Of a stretch of 64,000 nucleotides of DNA, positions 32,836 to 42,134 are shown in pieces (the first letter of the stretch is position 1; each line of letters opens with the position of its first letter). The notes below the pieces were generated by a model that saw nothing but the letters and a program-made list of their open reading frames with translations, did not search any database and had not been told where the DNA came from. This DNA comes from Clostridia bacterium (GTDB lineage: Bacteria > Bacillota > Clostridia > Lachnospirales > Anaerotignaceae): the NCBI GenBank assembly GCA_022651385.1, contig JALCQR010000001.1, forward strand, positions 124,001 to 188,000, read 5' to 3'. The translations under genes and the position numbers were made by a program.

Positions 32836-34008
32836 TTACATACATCCAAGCACAGCTGCAAAAAACGCGGTGCTTTGTCTGAGAGAAGGTATATACATAC
32901 ATTCATTGACAGTATGTATATCTTTACCGGCAGGCCCTAAAGCGTCAACGGTTGGTATTCCGAGAGAACTGAAATATGCCGCATCAGTTGCTCCGTCAAC
33001 TCCAAACTCACATATATCTTTGCCTAAAATTTCCGCCGGTTTTTCAAGAAGTTTATATGCTCTGTGATTCTGCTCGCATTTTTCAAAAGCAGGGAAAAGG
33101 GTGTGATACTGAACTTTTATTTTTGTTCCATGAACGGTTACGCTGTTTTCAAGAGAACGAAGGTTTTCTTCCACACCGGCAAAATCGGTGTTTGTGGGTA
33201 TTCCTGCAACGCAAAACTCGGCATGGGCATTGCCTGCCACAATACCGTTAGGACGTCCTCCTGAAATTGGTGCTACATTATAATAGATACCTTTTTTGTA
33301 ATCATTAAAATTATAAAACTCAATTATTTTGTGAGCCAGCTCAAGTATGGCGCTTCTGCCTTCAAGATATGCACATCCCGCATGTGCTTCTTTGCCTTCA
33401 ATATCCATCTGACCAAGTATTACACCTTTTCTTGATGTAATGTAAGCTCTTTTGCCGTTGTTTTCTTCTGCCATTTCAAATATAAAAGCATAATCAGCTC
33501 CTTCAGCTTCCTGCTTATAAAGCTTGCTCCCTGAAGCTGTACCTATTTCCTCGTCACAGTTAAATATAAACTCTATTTCTTTATCCGGCAGAAGGCCTGC
33601 GTCCTGCATTGCTTTAACCGCATATATGGCGGTAACTATTCCGCCTTTGCAGTCGCTTACGCCAAGACCGTATGCACAGTAACCGTCAATATGAAAAGGG
33701 TGTTCTTTTGTAAAACCCTCCTCAAATACGGTATCTATATGCCCGTTAAGTATTATTTTACCTGTAGAATTTTTTGGCGTTAGTTTGGCTGTCATGTGTG
33801 TACCGAGGCCGTCTACATGGTATGTTTTTACATTGCATCCCATATCCTCAAGAACATTTTTGAGTATTTCAACTACTTTTATATTTCCTTCCTCATTCCA
33901 TGTGCCGCAGTCTATGGAAGCAAATGTTTTTAAAAGTTCCATTTGCTTATCAAGATATTTTTTAGCTCCCATATTTGCTGCAACTTTAATTTTTTCATAG
34001 TCTTTCAT
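32836..34008 (-). CDS. M20-family metallohydrolase, possible thiamine-salvage amidohydrolase
   Basis: 390 residues. Zinc ligands and catalytic residues are visible: NGHIDTV, SDCKGG, the catalytic CDEEIG, FEMAEE and the late KDIHTVNE. A dimerisation lid lies at about 185-300. The family cuts amide bonds (glutamate carboxypeptidase, aminoacylase, YlmB deformylase). It starts 12 bp after a ThiY-like gene under a TPP riboswitch, so a role in freeing the thiamine pyrimidine from a degraded precursor, as YlmB does, is attractive. By sequence feel it is closer to the CPG2-like carboxypeptidases, so the thiamine role is inference. Confidence 0.85.
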   Translation of the reverse strand: MKDYEKIKVAANMGAKKYLDKQMELLKTFASIDCGTWNEEGNIKVVEILKNVLEDMGCNVKTYHVDGLGTHMTAKLTPKNSTGKIILNGHIDTVFEEGFTKEHPFHIDGYCAYGLGVSDCKGGIVTAIYAVKAMQDAGLLPDKEIEFIFNCDEEIGTASGSKLYKQEAEGADYAFIFEMAEENNGKRAYITSRKGVILGQMDIEGKEAHAGCAYLEGRSAILELAHKIIEFYNFNDYKKGIYYNVAPISGGRPNGIVAGNAHAEFCVAGIPTNTDFAGVEENLRSLENSVTVHGTKIKVQYHTLFPAFEKCEQNHRAYKLLEKPAEILGKDICEFGVDGATDAAYFSSLGIPTVDALGPAGKDIHTVNECMYIPSLRQSTAFFAAVLGCM

Positions 34009-34020
34009 ATAAACATCTCC

Positions 34021-35046
34021 TTATTTTATGTCTACATACATATCGGAGGGATTGACTTTTTTTGGTATAAGGCCGTTTTTATAAAGCCAGTCTATATTTT
34101 CCTGATAACATTCAGGATCCTGTGTAAGGAAAGGGGAGTTTTCTTTTTCCATCATAGGAAGAAGTATACTCATGCTTTTCTTTTCTACATCAGGATCAAG
34201 AGGATAATTTGCTTTATCCTGGCTTTTAAGAAGTATTTTAAGTGTGCCGTCAGGGTTATTTTTCATATCCTCAAAGCCTTTTTTTGTGGCACGCATAAAT
34301 TTTTCATATTTTTCAGGGTTTTTCTCGAGATTTTTTTCTCCGGCTACGAAAACAAGTGAGTAATAATTTGGCACACCATAATCGGTAAGCTTCATACAAT
34401 TCATTTTAAATCCCTCTTTTTCAAGCATAGGTATTTCGTGATTTATAAAACATCCGAAAGTTGCGTCAACATTTCCTGTTGTCATTGAACTCATAAGGTC
34501 AAAACCGACATTTATAAGCTTTATATCATCCATTTTAAGGCCTTCCGAGTTAAGCATTGATTCTATAACGGCCTCGCCGAATTTAATGCCGGTATATCCT
34601 ACCGTTTTGTCTTTGAGGTCTTTAGGTGATTTTATATTTTTGTCTGCAATTGATGCTATAAGGTCAAGCGGTTCCTGAACAACAGTGCCTATTGCTTTTA
34701 CCGGAATATTTTCGGCGGCACGTGCAATTATGACGTCATCCTGATAATAAAGTCCTGCGTCTGCTTTTCCGGCAGCAGAAAGCGACAGAGGATCGGTATT
34801 ATTTGCTGGGAATTTTATGTTTACTTTAAGCCCCTCATCAGCGTAATAGCCTTTTTCTATTGCGTCATATATAAAAGAATGGACTGCGTTTGGGTACCAG
34901 TCAAGTATGAGGTCAAAATCTTCAAGTTTTGAATTGGCTGTGGTTTTAGATGATGATGCCGACGCGGATTTGTTAGCTGTACCGCCGCATGCAGTCACAC
35001 TTAAAGCAAGTAAAACCGCAGATAAAAGAGCCATTAGTTTTTTCAT
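34021..35046 (-). CDS. ThiY-like ABC substrate-binding lipoprotein (NMT1/THI5 family)
   Basis: 341 residues from the ATG at 35046 with GGGAGG upstream. Lipoprotein signal peptide with lipobox VTAC (Cys about 20). The mature domain begins with LILDWYPNAVHSFIYDA, the pyrimidine-pocket segment of ThiY. Further in are ADAGLYYQDDV and the VGYTGIKFGE segment. It would capture a thiamine pyrimidine such as HMP or formylaminopyrimidine at the outer membrane face. A TPP riboswitch precedes it. No permease or ATPase gene is nearby; they must be elsewhere if this is an ABC system. Confidence 0.88.
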   Translation of the reverse strand: MKKLMALLSAVLLALSVTACGGTANKSASASSSKTTANSKLEDFDLILDWYPNAVHSFIYDAIEKGYYADEGLKVNIKFPANNTDPLSLSAAGKADAGLYYQDDVIIARAAENIPVKAIGTVVQEPLDLIASIADKNIKSPKDLKDKTVGYTGIKFGEAVIESMLNSEGLKMDDIKLINVGFDLMSSMTTGNVDATFGCFINHEIPMLEKEGFKMNCMKLTDYGVPNYYSLVFVAGEKNLEKNPEKYEKFMRATKKGFEDMKNNPDGTLKILLKSQDKANYPLDPDVEKKSMSILLPMMEKENSPFLTQDPECYQENIDWLYKNGLIPKKVNPSDMYVDIK

Positions 35047-35061
35047 AATTATTTCCTCCCA

Positions 35062-35092
35062 TAAAAAAATCCTTCCCATTGAGGAAAGGATA
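35062..35092 (-). terminator. Terminator of the TPP riboswitch
   Basis: Minus strand ATCCTTTCC / GGGAAGGAT stem followed by seven T, between the aptamer and the ThiY-like start codon. Confidence 0.85.
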
Positions 35093-35103
35093 ATATTTCG
35101 TTT

Positions 35104-35184
35104 ATGCTTCCTACAATGGTGTTAACCAACAGGTTCAAAGGGTCAGGTTTTAACCTTCTCAACTTAATTAAGTTCCCCCGCATG
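35104..35184 (-). ncRNA. TPP riboswitch (THI box)
   Basis: On the minus strand: P1 ATGC/GCAT, the GGGGGAAC ... GTTGAGA block, ACCCTTTGAACCTG, GGTTAACACC and GTAGGAAGC, in the THI-box order. It controls the ThiY-like gene and the M20 gene through the terminator at 35062. Confidence 0.95.
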
Positions 35185-35309
35185 TTATTTACTTAAATTC
35201 AATTATAGCTTATATTGAAATAATTGCAACATGTTTTTACCACTTTATATAAAATAAACCATACAATTTTTTCTAATATATTAGAGAAGCCAATTAAATT
35301 AATAATATA

Positions 35310-35350
35310 AAAAAATACAGAGAGCTTTTTATTTTTAAAAAGACTCCCTG
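35310..35350 (-). terminator. Terminator of the RND operon
   Basis: Minus strand CAGGGAG(T)CTTTTT pairs with AAAAAGCTCTCTG (one bulge, one G-T), followed by TATTTTTTT. A tandem copy of AAAGACTCCCTG (35339-35350 and 35351-35362) duplicates part of the stem. Confidence 0.65.
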
Positions 35351-35395
35351 AAAGACTCCCTGTTTTTTATTCTTGTATCAAAAATGATACATATT

Positions 35396-38300
35396 TTAAT
35401 TATTTGTGTTTCTTTCAGCTTCAGTCTCTAATTTTTTAGCTTGTTTTTTAAAAGACTTTTTGTGTTTATGAATTCTGAAAACTTCAACTGAAGAATAAAG
35501 AACTGGAATAAATATAAGTGTTATGAGCGTTGAAATCGAAAGGCCGAATATTATCGCAACACCCATAGGACGTTGCATTTCAGTACCTTCACCAAGCGCA
35601 AGTGCCATTGGAACCATACCTATTACCGTTGTAAGAGTTGTCATAAGTATTGGTCTTAAACGGCTTGGGCCTGCCTCAAGCAGCGCCTCATTGCATTCCA
35701 TGCCTCTTGCTCTCAGCTGATTTGTATAGTCTATAAGAATTATGGCATTATTTACAACCATGCCGACAAGCATTATGAAAGCCATAAACGACGTTGCCGT
35801 TATAGTCTGCCTGCAGACGAAAAGCCCTAAAATAGCTCCTGTAATTCCGAGGGGAACTGAGAACATTACTATAAGCGGATAAATAAACGACTCAAACTGC
35901 GAAGCCATTATCATATATACCAATAACATTGCTACTACAAGTGCAATTCCAAGACTCTTAAATGTGTCTTTCATAGTATCAAGGTCACCTGTAAACTCAT
36001 AGCTGCAATTTTCAGGGAACTTATAGCCGTCAAGGATTTTAGTAAGCTCTTTTTGTGCGTTTCCGGCGGTCATGCCGTTTTTAAGATTTGCTCCGATTGT
36101 GATATATGTATGATTATTTTTACGTGTTATTGAAGTAGCACTTTCATCAGTCTGTATGTCGACAACATCCGTTATAGGTATTATTCCCGAAGATGTGGAA
36201 ATTGTGACTTTTTGAAGGTCGTTCATAGTGCTTACTTTGTCTTTGTCATCTTTAATAATAATATCCATCTCATCATCGTTTACCTTATACTCTGTTGCGG
36301 TGGAACCATTTATTGCTGTAGCAAGAGTGGAGGCAATTGTAGATGTAGTAACACCGTATTTTGCGGCTTTTTCTCTGTTTATTACTATGTTTGCCTCAAT
36401 TTCGGAGTCCTCGGAGGAGTTAACGACATCTTTTGTCCAGCTTTGAGATGATACAAGTTTTTCTATGTCTTTCCCGACACTTCTAAGCTCATCGGTGTTA
36501 TCATCATTTAACTGTATCTCAACATCACTGCTTGACTCATAATCGGAACCCATGGCAGAAGAACTTGCTGTTACCGTTATGTCGGCTCCCGGAATTGTTT
36601 TTATTCTGTTTTTAATATCATCAACTATATCATTTGTGCTTCTGTCACGGTCTTTTTTGTCACAGAATGTAAGGTTTATTGATGCCGTATCTGTCTGCGA
36701 ACCGCCTGTAAGAAGCGACGCTGTTGTTGCACCTGCCATTACATAATAACTCTTTGTTTCAGGTATGTCCTTAATTTTTTTAAGTACCTCATCAAGGACT
36801 TTGCTTGTCTCGTCGATATCTGTGCCGTTAGGCATATCAATATTTATTGCTGCCGCGCCTTCATCCATATCCGGCAAAAGGTTAACGCCTGTAAGCGGAA
36901 TAAGGCCGAAAGACAATACAAACAAAGCAAATACGAGTACAATTATTTTCTTTTTATTGCATAAAGCGGCGGCAAGCACTTTTCTGTAAAACATATCAAG
37001 TTTGCCGAGGCCTTTGCCACATGAATCAAGAAGCTTGTTTAGCGGTGTATTTTTCTTTGGCTTTGATGCCGACTCTTCTTCGGACCTCAGAAGCCTTGAG
37101 TATGCCATTGGCACAAATGTAAGAGATACTATAAGTGATGCCAATAGGGCAAAGCATACTGTAAGCGAAAGGTCTTTAAACATCTGGCCTATAGTGCCTT
37201 TTACAAACATAAGCGGAAGGAAAACCGCAACTGTTGTAAAAGTTGAAGCCATAACGGCTACACCAACTTCGTTTGCACCTCTGTCAGCCGCCTCATCGGC
37301 AGGTATGCCTTTTGAGTGGAATTTTGTTATATTCTCGAGCACAACTACCGAGTTATCAACGAGCATACCTATGCCGATTGTTATACCTCCGAGAGATATA
37401 ATATTAAGCGTCATACCGCTGACATACATGAGAGCAAATGTGGCCACTACCGATGTAGGTATTGATACGGCTATGATTGCCGATGTTTTTCCGCTTCTTA
37501 AGAATATGAAAAGTACTATAACTGCCATAATTGCGGCCTGCAAAGCCGTTGAAAGAACATTTTTTACAGATGTTTTTATATAATCAGATGTATTTGAAAG
37601 CATTGACATATGTATCTGAGGATATTTGCTGTTAAGCTGCTCCATTTCTTTTGAAACTCTATCTGATATTTCAACTGTATTTGCATCAGACTGTTTGCTT
37701 ATTGCAAGAACGATACTCTTTTCTCCGTCTACTATAGCATATGAGTTTTCATCTTCCGTTGTATATTCTACATCTGCAACGTCACTTAAACGTACTTTAC
37801 TTCCGCCTGATGTTGTGAGAAGTATGTTTTTAATATCATCAACCGATTTAAACTCGCCTACGGTTCTGGCTGTAATCTTTGTTGTGCCGTTTGTAAGTTT
37901 ACCGACAGGAGAGTTAATGTTTTCGGCTTTAAGCATAGATGATATCTGGCTTGTGGATATTCCGTAGCCATTCATCTTGTCTGTGTCAAGAGTAATGTTT
38001 ACAACATTGTCAAGTCCGCCCATTGCATCTACTGAAGCGACACCGTCAATTTTTTCAATACTGTCTGTTATATTGTCATCAACAAACTGTGTCAAATCAG
38101 GTATGTCCATTTTATCTGAGCCGACACCAACAATAATTGACGACAGTTCATTAATATCAATTTTGAGTACCATTGGGTCATTGGCATCATCCGGCAATGT
38201 GGATTTTACAAGGTCGATTTTTTCACGTACATCATCTGCAGCTACATTTATATCTGTACCGTCAAGGAATTTTACAATTACCATTGACGAATTTGATGAT

Positions 38301-38548
38301 GAAGTCGATGATACGGTATCTACATTGCTTACTGTGCCAAGTGCTTCCTCAATAGGCTTGCTTATAAGGTTTTCTATTTCTTCCGGGCCGGCGCCTACAT
38401 ATGTTGTGCTTACCAAAACAACTGGTATGTCTATATCAGGCATAAGATTAAGCTTAAGCGTTGACAGTGACAGCAATCCGGCAAGAATTACCATCAGTGT
38501 AACCATTATTACAGTAACCGGTCGTTTAATGGAGAATTTTGAAAACAT
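35396..38548 (-). CDS. RND-family efflux pump (AcrB/HAE1-like)
   Basis: 1050 residues from the ATG at 38548, with GGAGG nine bases upstream; a TTG 9 bp further overlaps that site. The N-terminus FSKFSIKRPVTVIM is typical. Twelve membrane segments fall in two halves, each with a large outer loop. Charged residues of the proton relay in TM4 (GGITIGIGMLVDNSVVVLEN) and TM10-like GMVVNNAIILIDY are present. It exports drugs or lipids by proton motive force. It lies 14 bp after the adaptor gene. RND pumps in spore-forming Firmicutes work without an outer membrane, so the export route may end at the cell surface. Confidence 0.93.
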   Translation of the reverse strand: MFSKFSIKRPVTVIMVTLMVILAGLLSLSTLKLNLMPDIDIPVVLVSTTYVGAGPEEIENLISKPIEEALGTVSNVDTVSSTSSSNSSMVIVKFLDGTDINVAADDVREKIDLVKSTLPDDANDPMVLKIDINELSSIIVGVGSDKMDIPDLTQFVDDNITDSIEKIDGVASVDAMGGLDNVVNITLDTDKMNGYGISTSQISSMLKAENINSPVGKLTNGTTKITARTVGEFKSVDDIKNILLTTSGGSKVRLSDVADVEYTTEDENSYAIVDGEKSIVLAISKQSDANTVEISDRVSKEMEQLNSKYPQIHMSMLSNTSDYIKTSVKNVLSTALQAAIMAVIVLFIFLRSGKTSAIIAVSIPTSVVATFALMYVSGMTLNIISLGGITIGIGMLVDNSVVVLENITKFHSKGIPADEAADRGANEVGVAVMASTFTTVAVFLPLMFVKGTIGQMFKDLSLTVCFALLASLIVSLTFVPMAYSRLLRSEEESASKPKKNTPLNKLLDSCGKGLGKLDMFYRKVLAAALCNKKKIIVLVFALFVLSFGLIPLTGVNLLPDMDEGAAAINIDMPNGTDIDETSKVLDEVLKKIKDIPETKSYYVMAGATTASLLTGGSQTDTASINLTFCDKKDRDRSTNDIVDDIKNRIKTIPGADITVTASSSAMGSDYESSSDVEIQLNDDNTDELRSVGKDIEKLVSSQSWTKDVVNSSEDSEIEANIVINREKAAKYGVTTSTIASTLATAINGSTATEYKVNDDEMDIIIKDDKDKVSTMNDLQKVTISTSSGIIPITDVVDIQTDESATSITRKNNHTYITIGANLKNGMTAGNAQKELTKILDGYKFPENCSYEFTGDLDTMKDTFKSLGIALVVAMLLVYMIMASQFESFIYPLIVMFSVPLGITGAILGLFVCRQTITATSFMAFIMLVGMVVNNAIILIDYTNQLRARGMECNEALLEAGPSRLRPILMTTLTTVIGMVPMALALGEGTEMQRPMGVAIIFGLSISTLITLIFIPVLYSSVEVFRIHKHKKSFKKQAKKLETEAERNTNN

Positions 38549-38562
38549 TTTTCTCAACCTCC

Positions 38563-39867
38563 TTATTCATTTGCGTCATCTTTGGCTACTGCTATCTTGT
38601 CACCGTCATCAAGATATGTCTGACCTTTAATTACAACATTCGTGCCGGATTCAATTCCGCTTGTGATTTCTATGTTTGTTCCATTATCTATTCCTGTTGT
38701 AACTTTAGTTTTAACGGCAGTCCCGTTTTTGTCTATAAATACAAATGTTTCATTGTCTTTTGTTATTACTGTGTTTACAGGAACAGCGATAACATCGGCT
38801 TTTTTATCTTTTACAAATGTCGTCTCGCCAAACATACCGCTTTTTATTGCTCCGTCAGTATTTTCTATCTCAACCTTTACATCATATGTTCCGCCTGTGT
38901 TTGCGGATGGGTTAATTTCCGATATTGTGCCGGAAATCGGTTTATCCGACACTGCCGGTATTGACACATCAATAGTTTCGCCTGTATTTATATCGTTTAT
39001 GATATATTCGGATACGGAAACCCTCATTACTACCTTTGATGTATCGGAAATAACAAATGGTGCTAAAGCGGCGGAAAGTATGCCGCCGGCTTTTACATTG
39101 CATGCTGTTACATAGCCTGATATAGGACTTTTAACAGTACAGTCATTTAATGATTTGTTATACGAATTAATCTGTGCCGAAACGCTTTCTTTTGCAGCTT
39201 TTGCACTGTTTAATGAATCTTGAGCTTTTTTAAGGTTTTCTGCAGGCATCTTATTTACAAGATCATAACTTTCTTTTGCCTGATCATATGATATCTTTGT
39301 GCTTTTGTAAGCGTTTGTAAAATTATCCATTTCGGTTTTGGAAATTATGCCGTTTTGATATAGCACTGTATTATTGTCATAATTAGTTTTTGCCTGATTG
39401 TATGCAATTTCTGCACTGTCAAGAGCTGCCTTTGCATTTTGTATTGATGTCTGCATACTGGCTCCATTTGCCAGTTCAACACCTGTCTGTGCACTTTTTA
39501 TATTAGCTTCGGCTGAAGCAAGAGATGCTTCTGCAACTTTTTTGCTGTTTAAAATATCAGAGGTATCCATTTGATAAAGGACGTCGCCTGCTTTTACGTA
39601 ATCGCCTACATCAAAATTTACAGAAGCCACTTTGCCGGATATTGTACCTGCGACTGTCATTTCATTTACTGGTTCCACTGTGCCACTGTAATGATACTTA
39701 TTTTCGATTGTTGTTTTGGATACATTCATTTCTTCAACATATGTAACGTTCGATTCTGCTGAACTTTCAGCTGAGCTGTTTGCCTTGACACTGCCTGAAC
39801 CGCATCCGGTAATTGAAAATGCTGTTAAGGCCGTGGCAAGCAAAACAGGTACTATTCTTTTTTTCAT
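38563..39867 (-). CDS. RND efflux adaptor (membrane fusion) lipoprotein
   Basis: 434 residues. Signal peptide with lipobox SITGC (Cys about 22). The biotinyl-lipoyl half motifs GKVASVNFDVGDYVKAGDVL (about 75-95) and SPISGYVTACNVKAGGIL (about 250) flank a long coiled-coil hairpin (about 105-235). Beta-barrel and membrane-proximal domains follow. It couples the RND pump to an outer partner in Gram-negatives; here it is membrane anchored. Its position between marR and the pump supports one regulated unit. Confidence 0.92.
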   Translation of the reverse strand: MKKRIVPVLLATALTAFSITGCGSGSVKANSSAESSAESNVTYVEEMNVSKTTIENKYHYSGTVEPVNEMTVAGTISGKVASVNFDVGDYVKAGDVLYQMDTSDILNSKKVAEASLASAEANIKSAQTGVELANGASMQTSIQNAKAALDSAEIAYNQAKTNYDNNTVLYQNGIISKTEMDNFTNAYKSTKISYDQAKESYDLVNKMPAENLKKAQDSLNSAKAAKESVSAQINSYNKSLNDCTVKSPISGYVTACNVKAGGILSAALAPFVISDTSKVVMRVSVSEYIINDINTGETIDVSIPAVSDKPISGTISEINPSANTGGTYDVKVEIENTDGAIKSGMFGETTFVKDKKADVIAVPVNTVITKDNETFVFIDKNGTAVKTKVTTGIDNGTNIEITSGIESGTNVVIKGQTYLDDGDKIAVAKDDANE

Positions 39868-39895
39868 GTTTAGAAATCCTCCCGTTTACAAGCCT

Positions 39896-40354
39896 TTATA
39901 TCCCAATAGCTTCAAAAAATTCTATGCATTTAATGAATTTTTCGCGTTCATCTTTTTGTGCACGGCTTAAAAATTCTACAAATGACTGACATATCGAATC
40001 TCTGAATTTATCAAGGACATTTAACCCCTTTTCCGTCAACACAATATGGAATATCCTGCCGTCTTTGTCGGAGTCAAACTGCTTTTTTGAAACATACCCG
40101 GCATCTGCCATTTTCTTTATTGTAAGAGACAAACTGCTTTTACTTATATGAAATAGTTTCTCTAAACCGGATATTGTATCTATGCCTGATTCGCTTATTA
40201 CCAACATAAGACCAAACTGTCTTTGTGAGAGCTCTTTATTGCCTTTGCCGTTGATATTAAACATGTTTTCAAGGTGCTGAGCGTTCCAGCAGGCGAAATG
40301 AATACTGAATCTCAGATATTTGAGAGCAAGTTTTTTTATTTCGCTTTCTTCCAT
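39896..40354 (-). CDS. MarR-family transcriptional regulator
   Basis: 152 residues. The winged helix is at about 45-115 (QRQFGLMLVI, ISKSSLSLTIKKMADAGYVSK, then the wing DSDKDGRIFHIVLTEKG). N- and C-terminal helices form the dimer interface. It is first in the operon with the RND adaptor and pump, so it probably represses them until an effector binds. A consensus promoter lies at 40410; the repeated TGACA block at 40376-40390 between promoter and gene is a candidate operator. Confidence 0.92.
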   Translation of the reverse strand: MEESEIKKLALKYLRFSIHFACWNAQHLENMFNINGKGNKELSQRQFGLMLVISESGIDTISGLEKLFHISKSSLSLTIKKMADAGYVSKKQFDSDKDGRIFHIVLTEKGLNVLDKFRDSICQSFVEFLSRAQKDEREKFIKCIEFFEAIGI

Positions 40355-40375
40355 TTTACGCCTCCGTAATTATTG

Positions 40376-40390
40376 ACATGACATGACAAA
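40376..40390 (-). promoter_or_regulatory. Candidate MarR operator: tandem TGACA repeats
   Basis: Plus strand TGACATGACATGACA, three overlapping TGACA units in a row, downstream of the -10 box and just before the marR ribosome binding site. The position would block transcription. Confidence 0.4.
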
Positions 40391-40409
40391 ACATTCATTA
40401 CGAAAATTG

Positions 40410-40438
40410 ATTTTACTATAAAACTATTTTTATGTCAA
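40410..40438 (-). promoter_or_regulatory. Promoter of the marR-RND operon
   Basis: Minus strand -35 TTGACA (40433-40438), 17-bp spacer, -10 TAAAAT (40410-40415). The rest of 40439-40714 is very AT-rich with no supported gene. Confidence 0.75.
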
Positions 40439-40714
40439 TATGGAATAAATAAATAATTGGAACACTATGGAATACTAAATTTATAAGAATTTCACGAAAT
40501 ATATTAAATATTCTTAAAAAAAATAGTATATAAAATTATGTTTTAAAATATAAATTTAAAATTTGCTTAAGAATATTTAAGATTTCAAACCAAATCAGGT
40601 ATGTTTTATATTGCAAAAATCCACTAAATATTTTATGATTTTTACAATGTCTGTTAAATATGCTAAAATTAAAAATAATTTAATTTATATATTTTTATAT
40701 TTGGAGGTTAAAAA

Positions 40715-41290
40715 ATGAAGATAATTGTACTTTTCGGGAGTCCTCATAAAGAGGGTAATACAAAAAAGCTGCTTGATGTTGTTATAAAACGATTAAATGA
40801 AATGGGACATGAAACAGAGACAATATATTTGTATGACAAAAAAATCAAACCTTGTTTGGGATGTTTTGCCTGCCAAAAACAAAAAGAAGGTTTTGGTTGT
40901 GTCCAAAATGACGATGCACAAAAAATAGCCGAAAAAATACTTGAATCTGACCAAATAATACTTGCTACGCCAATATATTCTTGGTTCTGTACAGGAGTGA
41001 TGAAGAATTTATTAGACAGAATTGTGTTTTTTATGAATAAAATATACCTTGGGCAAAAGGGAACAAAAATGATGAAATCAAAAAAAATATCACTTGTTAT
41101 TACATGCGGACTTGAACCTAAAACGTCAACAGACCTTTTTGAAAGGGGCATGATGCGTTTTGCAATACATTGCGGAATGTTTTATATGGGTTCTGTACAT
41201 ATAAAGTGTGTAGGAAAACCACTTACTGATGAAAATAAAAAATCAGCGGTTAAATTTGCCGATTTTATTGTTAAACAGGATATGCAATAA
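40715..41290 (+). CDS. Flavodoxin-fold NAD(P)H-dependent FMN reductase / iron-sulfur flavoprotein
   Basis: 191 residues; TTGGAGGT precedes the ATG. The FMN phosphate loop is FGSPHKEGNTKKL at the N-terminus. Near residue 48-63 a Cys cluster C-x2-C-x2-C-x8-C (CLGCFACQKQKEGFGC) resembles the 4Fe-4S motif of archaeal and clostridial iron-sulfur flavoproteins. TPIYSWFCTGVMKNLLDR binds the flavin ring. It probably reduces quinones, oxygen or other small acceptors in the cytoplasm. Whether the cluster is formed cannot be decided. Confidence 0.88.
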   Translation: MKIIVLFGSPHKEGNTKKLLDVVIKRLNEMGHETETIYLYDKKIKPCLGCFACQKQKEGFGCVQNDDAQKIAEKILESDQIILATPIYSWFCTGVMKNLLDRIVFFMNKIYLGQKGTKMMKSKKISLVITCGLEPKTSTDLFERGMMRFAIHCGMFYMGSVHIKCVGKPLTDENKKSAVKFADFIVKQDMQ

Positions 41291-41356
41291 AAAACAATTA
41301 TTGACAAATAAAAGGTTTTATGATAAAACTAAGTCAGACATTGACAAAACATTATT

Positions 41357-41929
41357 TTACTTTATTTCAGGTGTATCAACATCCCATTGTATAACATTGT
41401 AGCCACATTGATGTGCAGTGTTTATAACATTATTATTGTATTCGCCAAAAGGAGCTCTGAAAAGATTCATTTTATAGCCTGTAAGATCGTATACCTTCTG
41501 GTATGTATTGTCGAGTTCTTTTTTGATTTCTGCTGATGAAAGAGAATTCATATGAGGATGCGTAGCTGAGTGATTGCCGAGGTCGTGACCTGCCTCACAT
41601 ATCTTTTTTACTTCGTCTGGATACTTGTCTACCCAATATCCGCACATGAAAAATGTTGCTTTTACGTTATTTTCATTAAGTATACTTAGAAGCGTATCGG
41701 TATCGTCCGCACCCCAAGCGGCATCAAAAGATATAGCGATTTTCTTTTTGTCTGTGTTGACACAGTAAATTGGAAGTGCCCTTTTCGATGCGGCCAAGCT
41801 TGAAAATACGTTTACCGATATCGGTTTTACTGCCGTTAGAAGTATCACCGCGGCTGCGGCCACAGACAGAATAGGTATGTACTTTGTTTTTGCAAAAGCT
41901 TTGAATAGACTTGCAATTTTTTTTAACAT
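41357..41929 (-). pseudogene. Polysaccharide deacetylase (NodB) lacking its C-terminal end
   Basis: 190 residues from the ATG at 41929 with GGAGG upstream. One membrane segment (about 10-35) anchors an outer NodB domain: motif 1 SFDAAWGADDT, motif 2 HSATHPHM with the two zinc His, motif 3 RAPFGEYN, motif 4 QWDVDTPE. It stops there at TAA; motif 5 (the usual LxH segment) and about 60 residues are missing. No continuation is visible in any frame before the convergent gene at 41290. It could be a degraded peptidoglycan deacetylase, or a shortened enzyme. GGAGG and intact first motifs suggest recent truncation. Confidence 0.7.
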
Positions 41930-42134
41930 GGATTTTTCCTCCGAATATTTCTGAATTGGTATATTATATTTCAATAAGAGGTACATTTTGCATGTTTTTT
42001 TCAGTTCTGTGCAGTGCGTTCATAAAAGAGTCATAAAGATGTTACCATTTTGTAATTGTATTTTTTAGGTAATGGCTGTAAAATGTTAATATGTATTTAT
42101 AGTATTTTAATTTCAGCATGAATGGAGGAGTATT

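Noticed and set aside
37002-37583. A 193-codon open frame on the plus strand opposite the RND pump gene
   Set aside because: Antisense to a well-supported gene; no ribosome binding site, and the composition is what one gets from reading the pump codons backwards. Similar long antisense frames inside gltB, gltD and dapA were dropped for the same reason.
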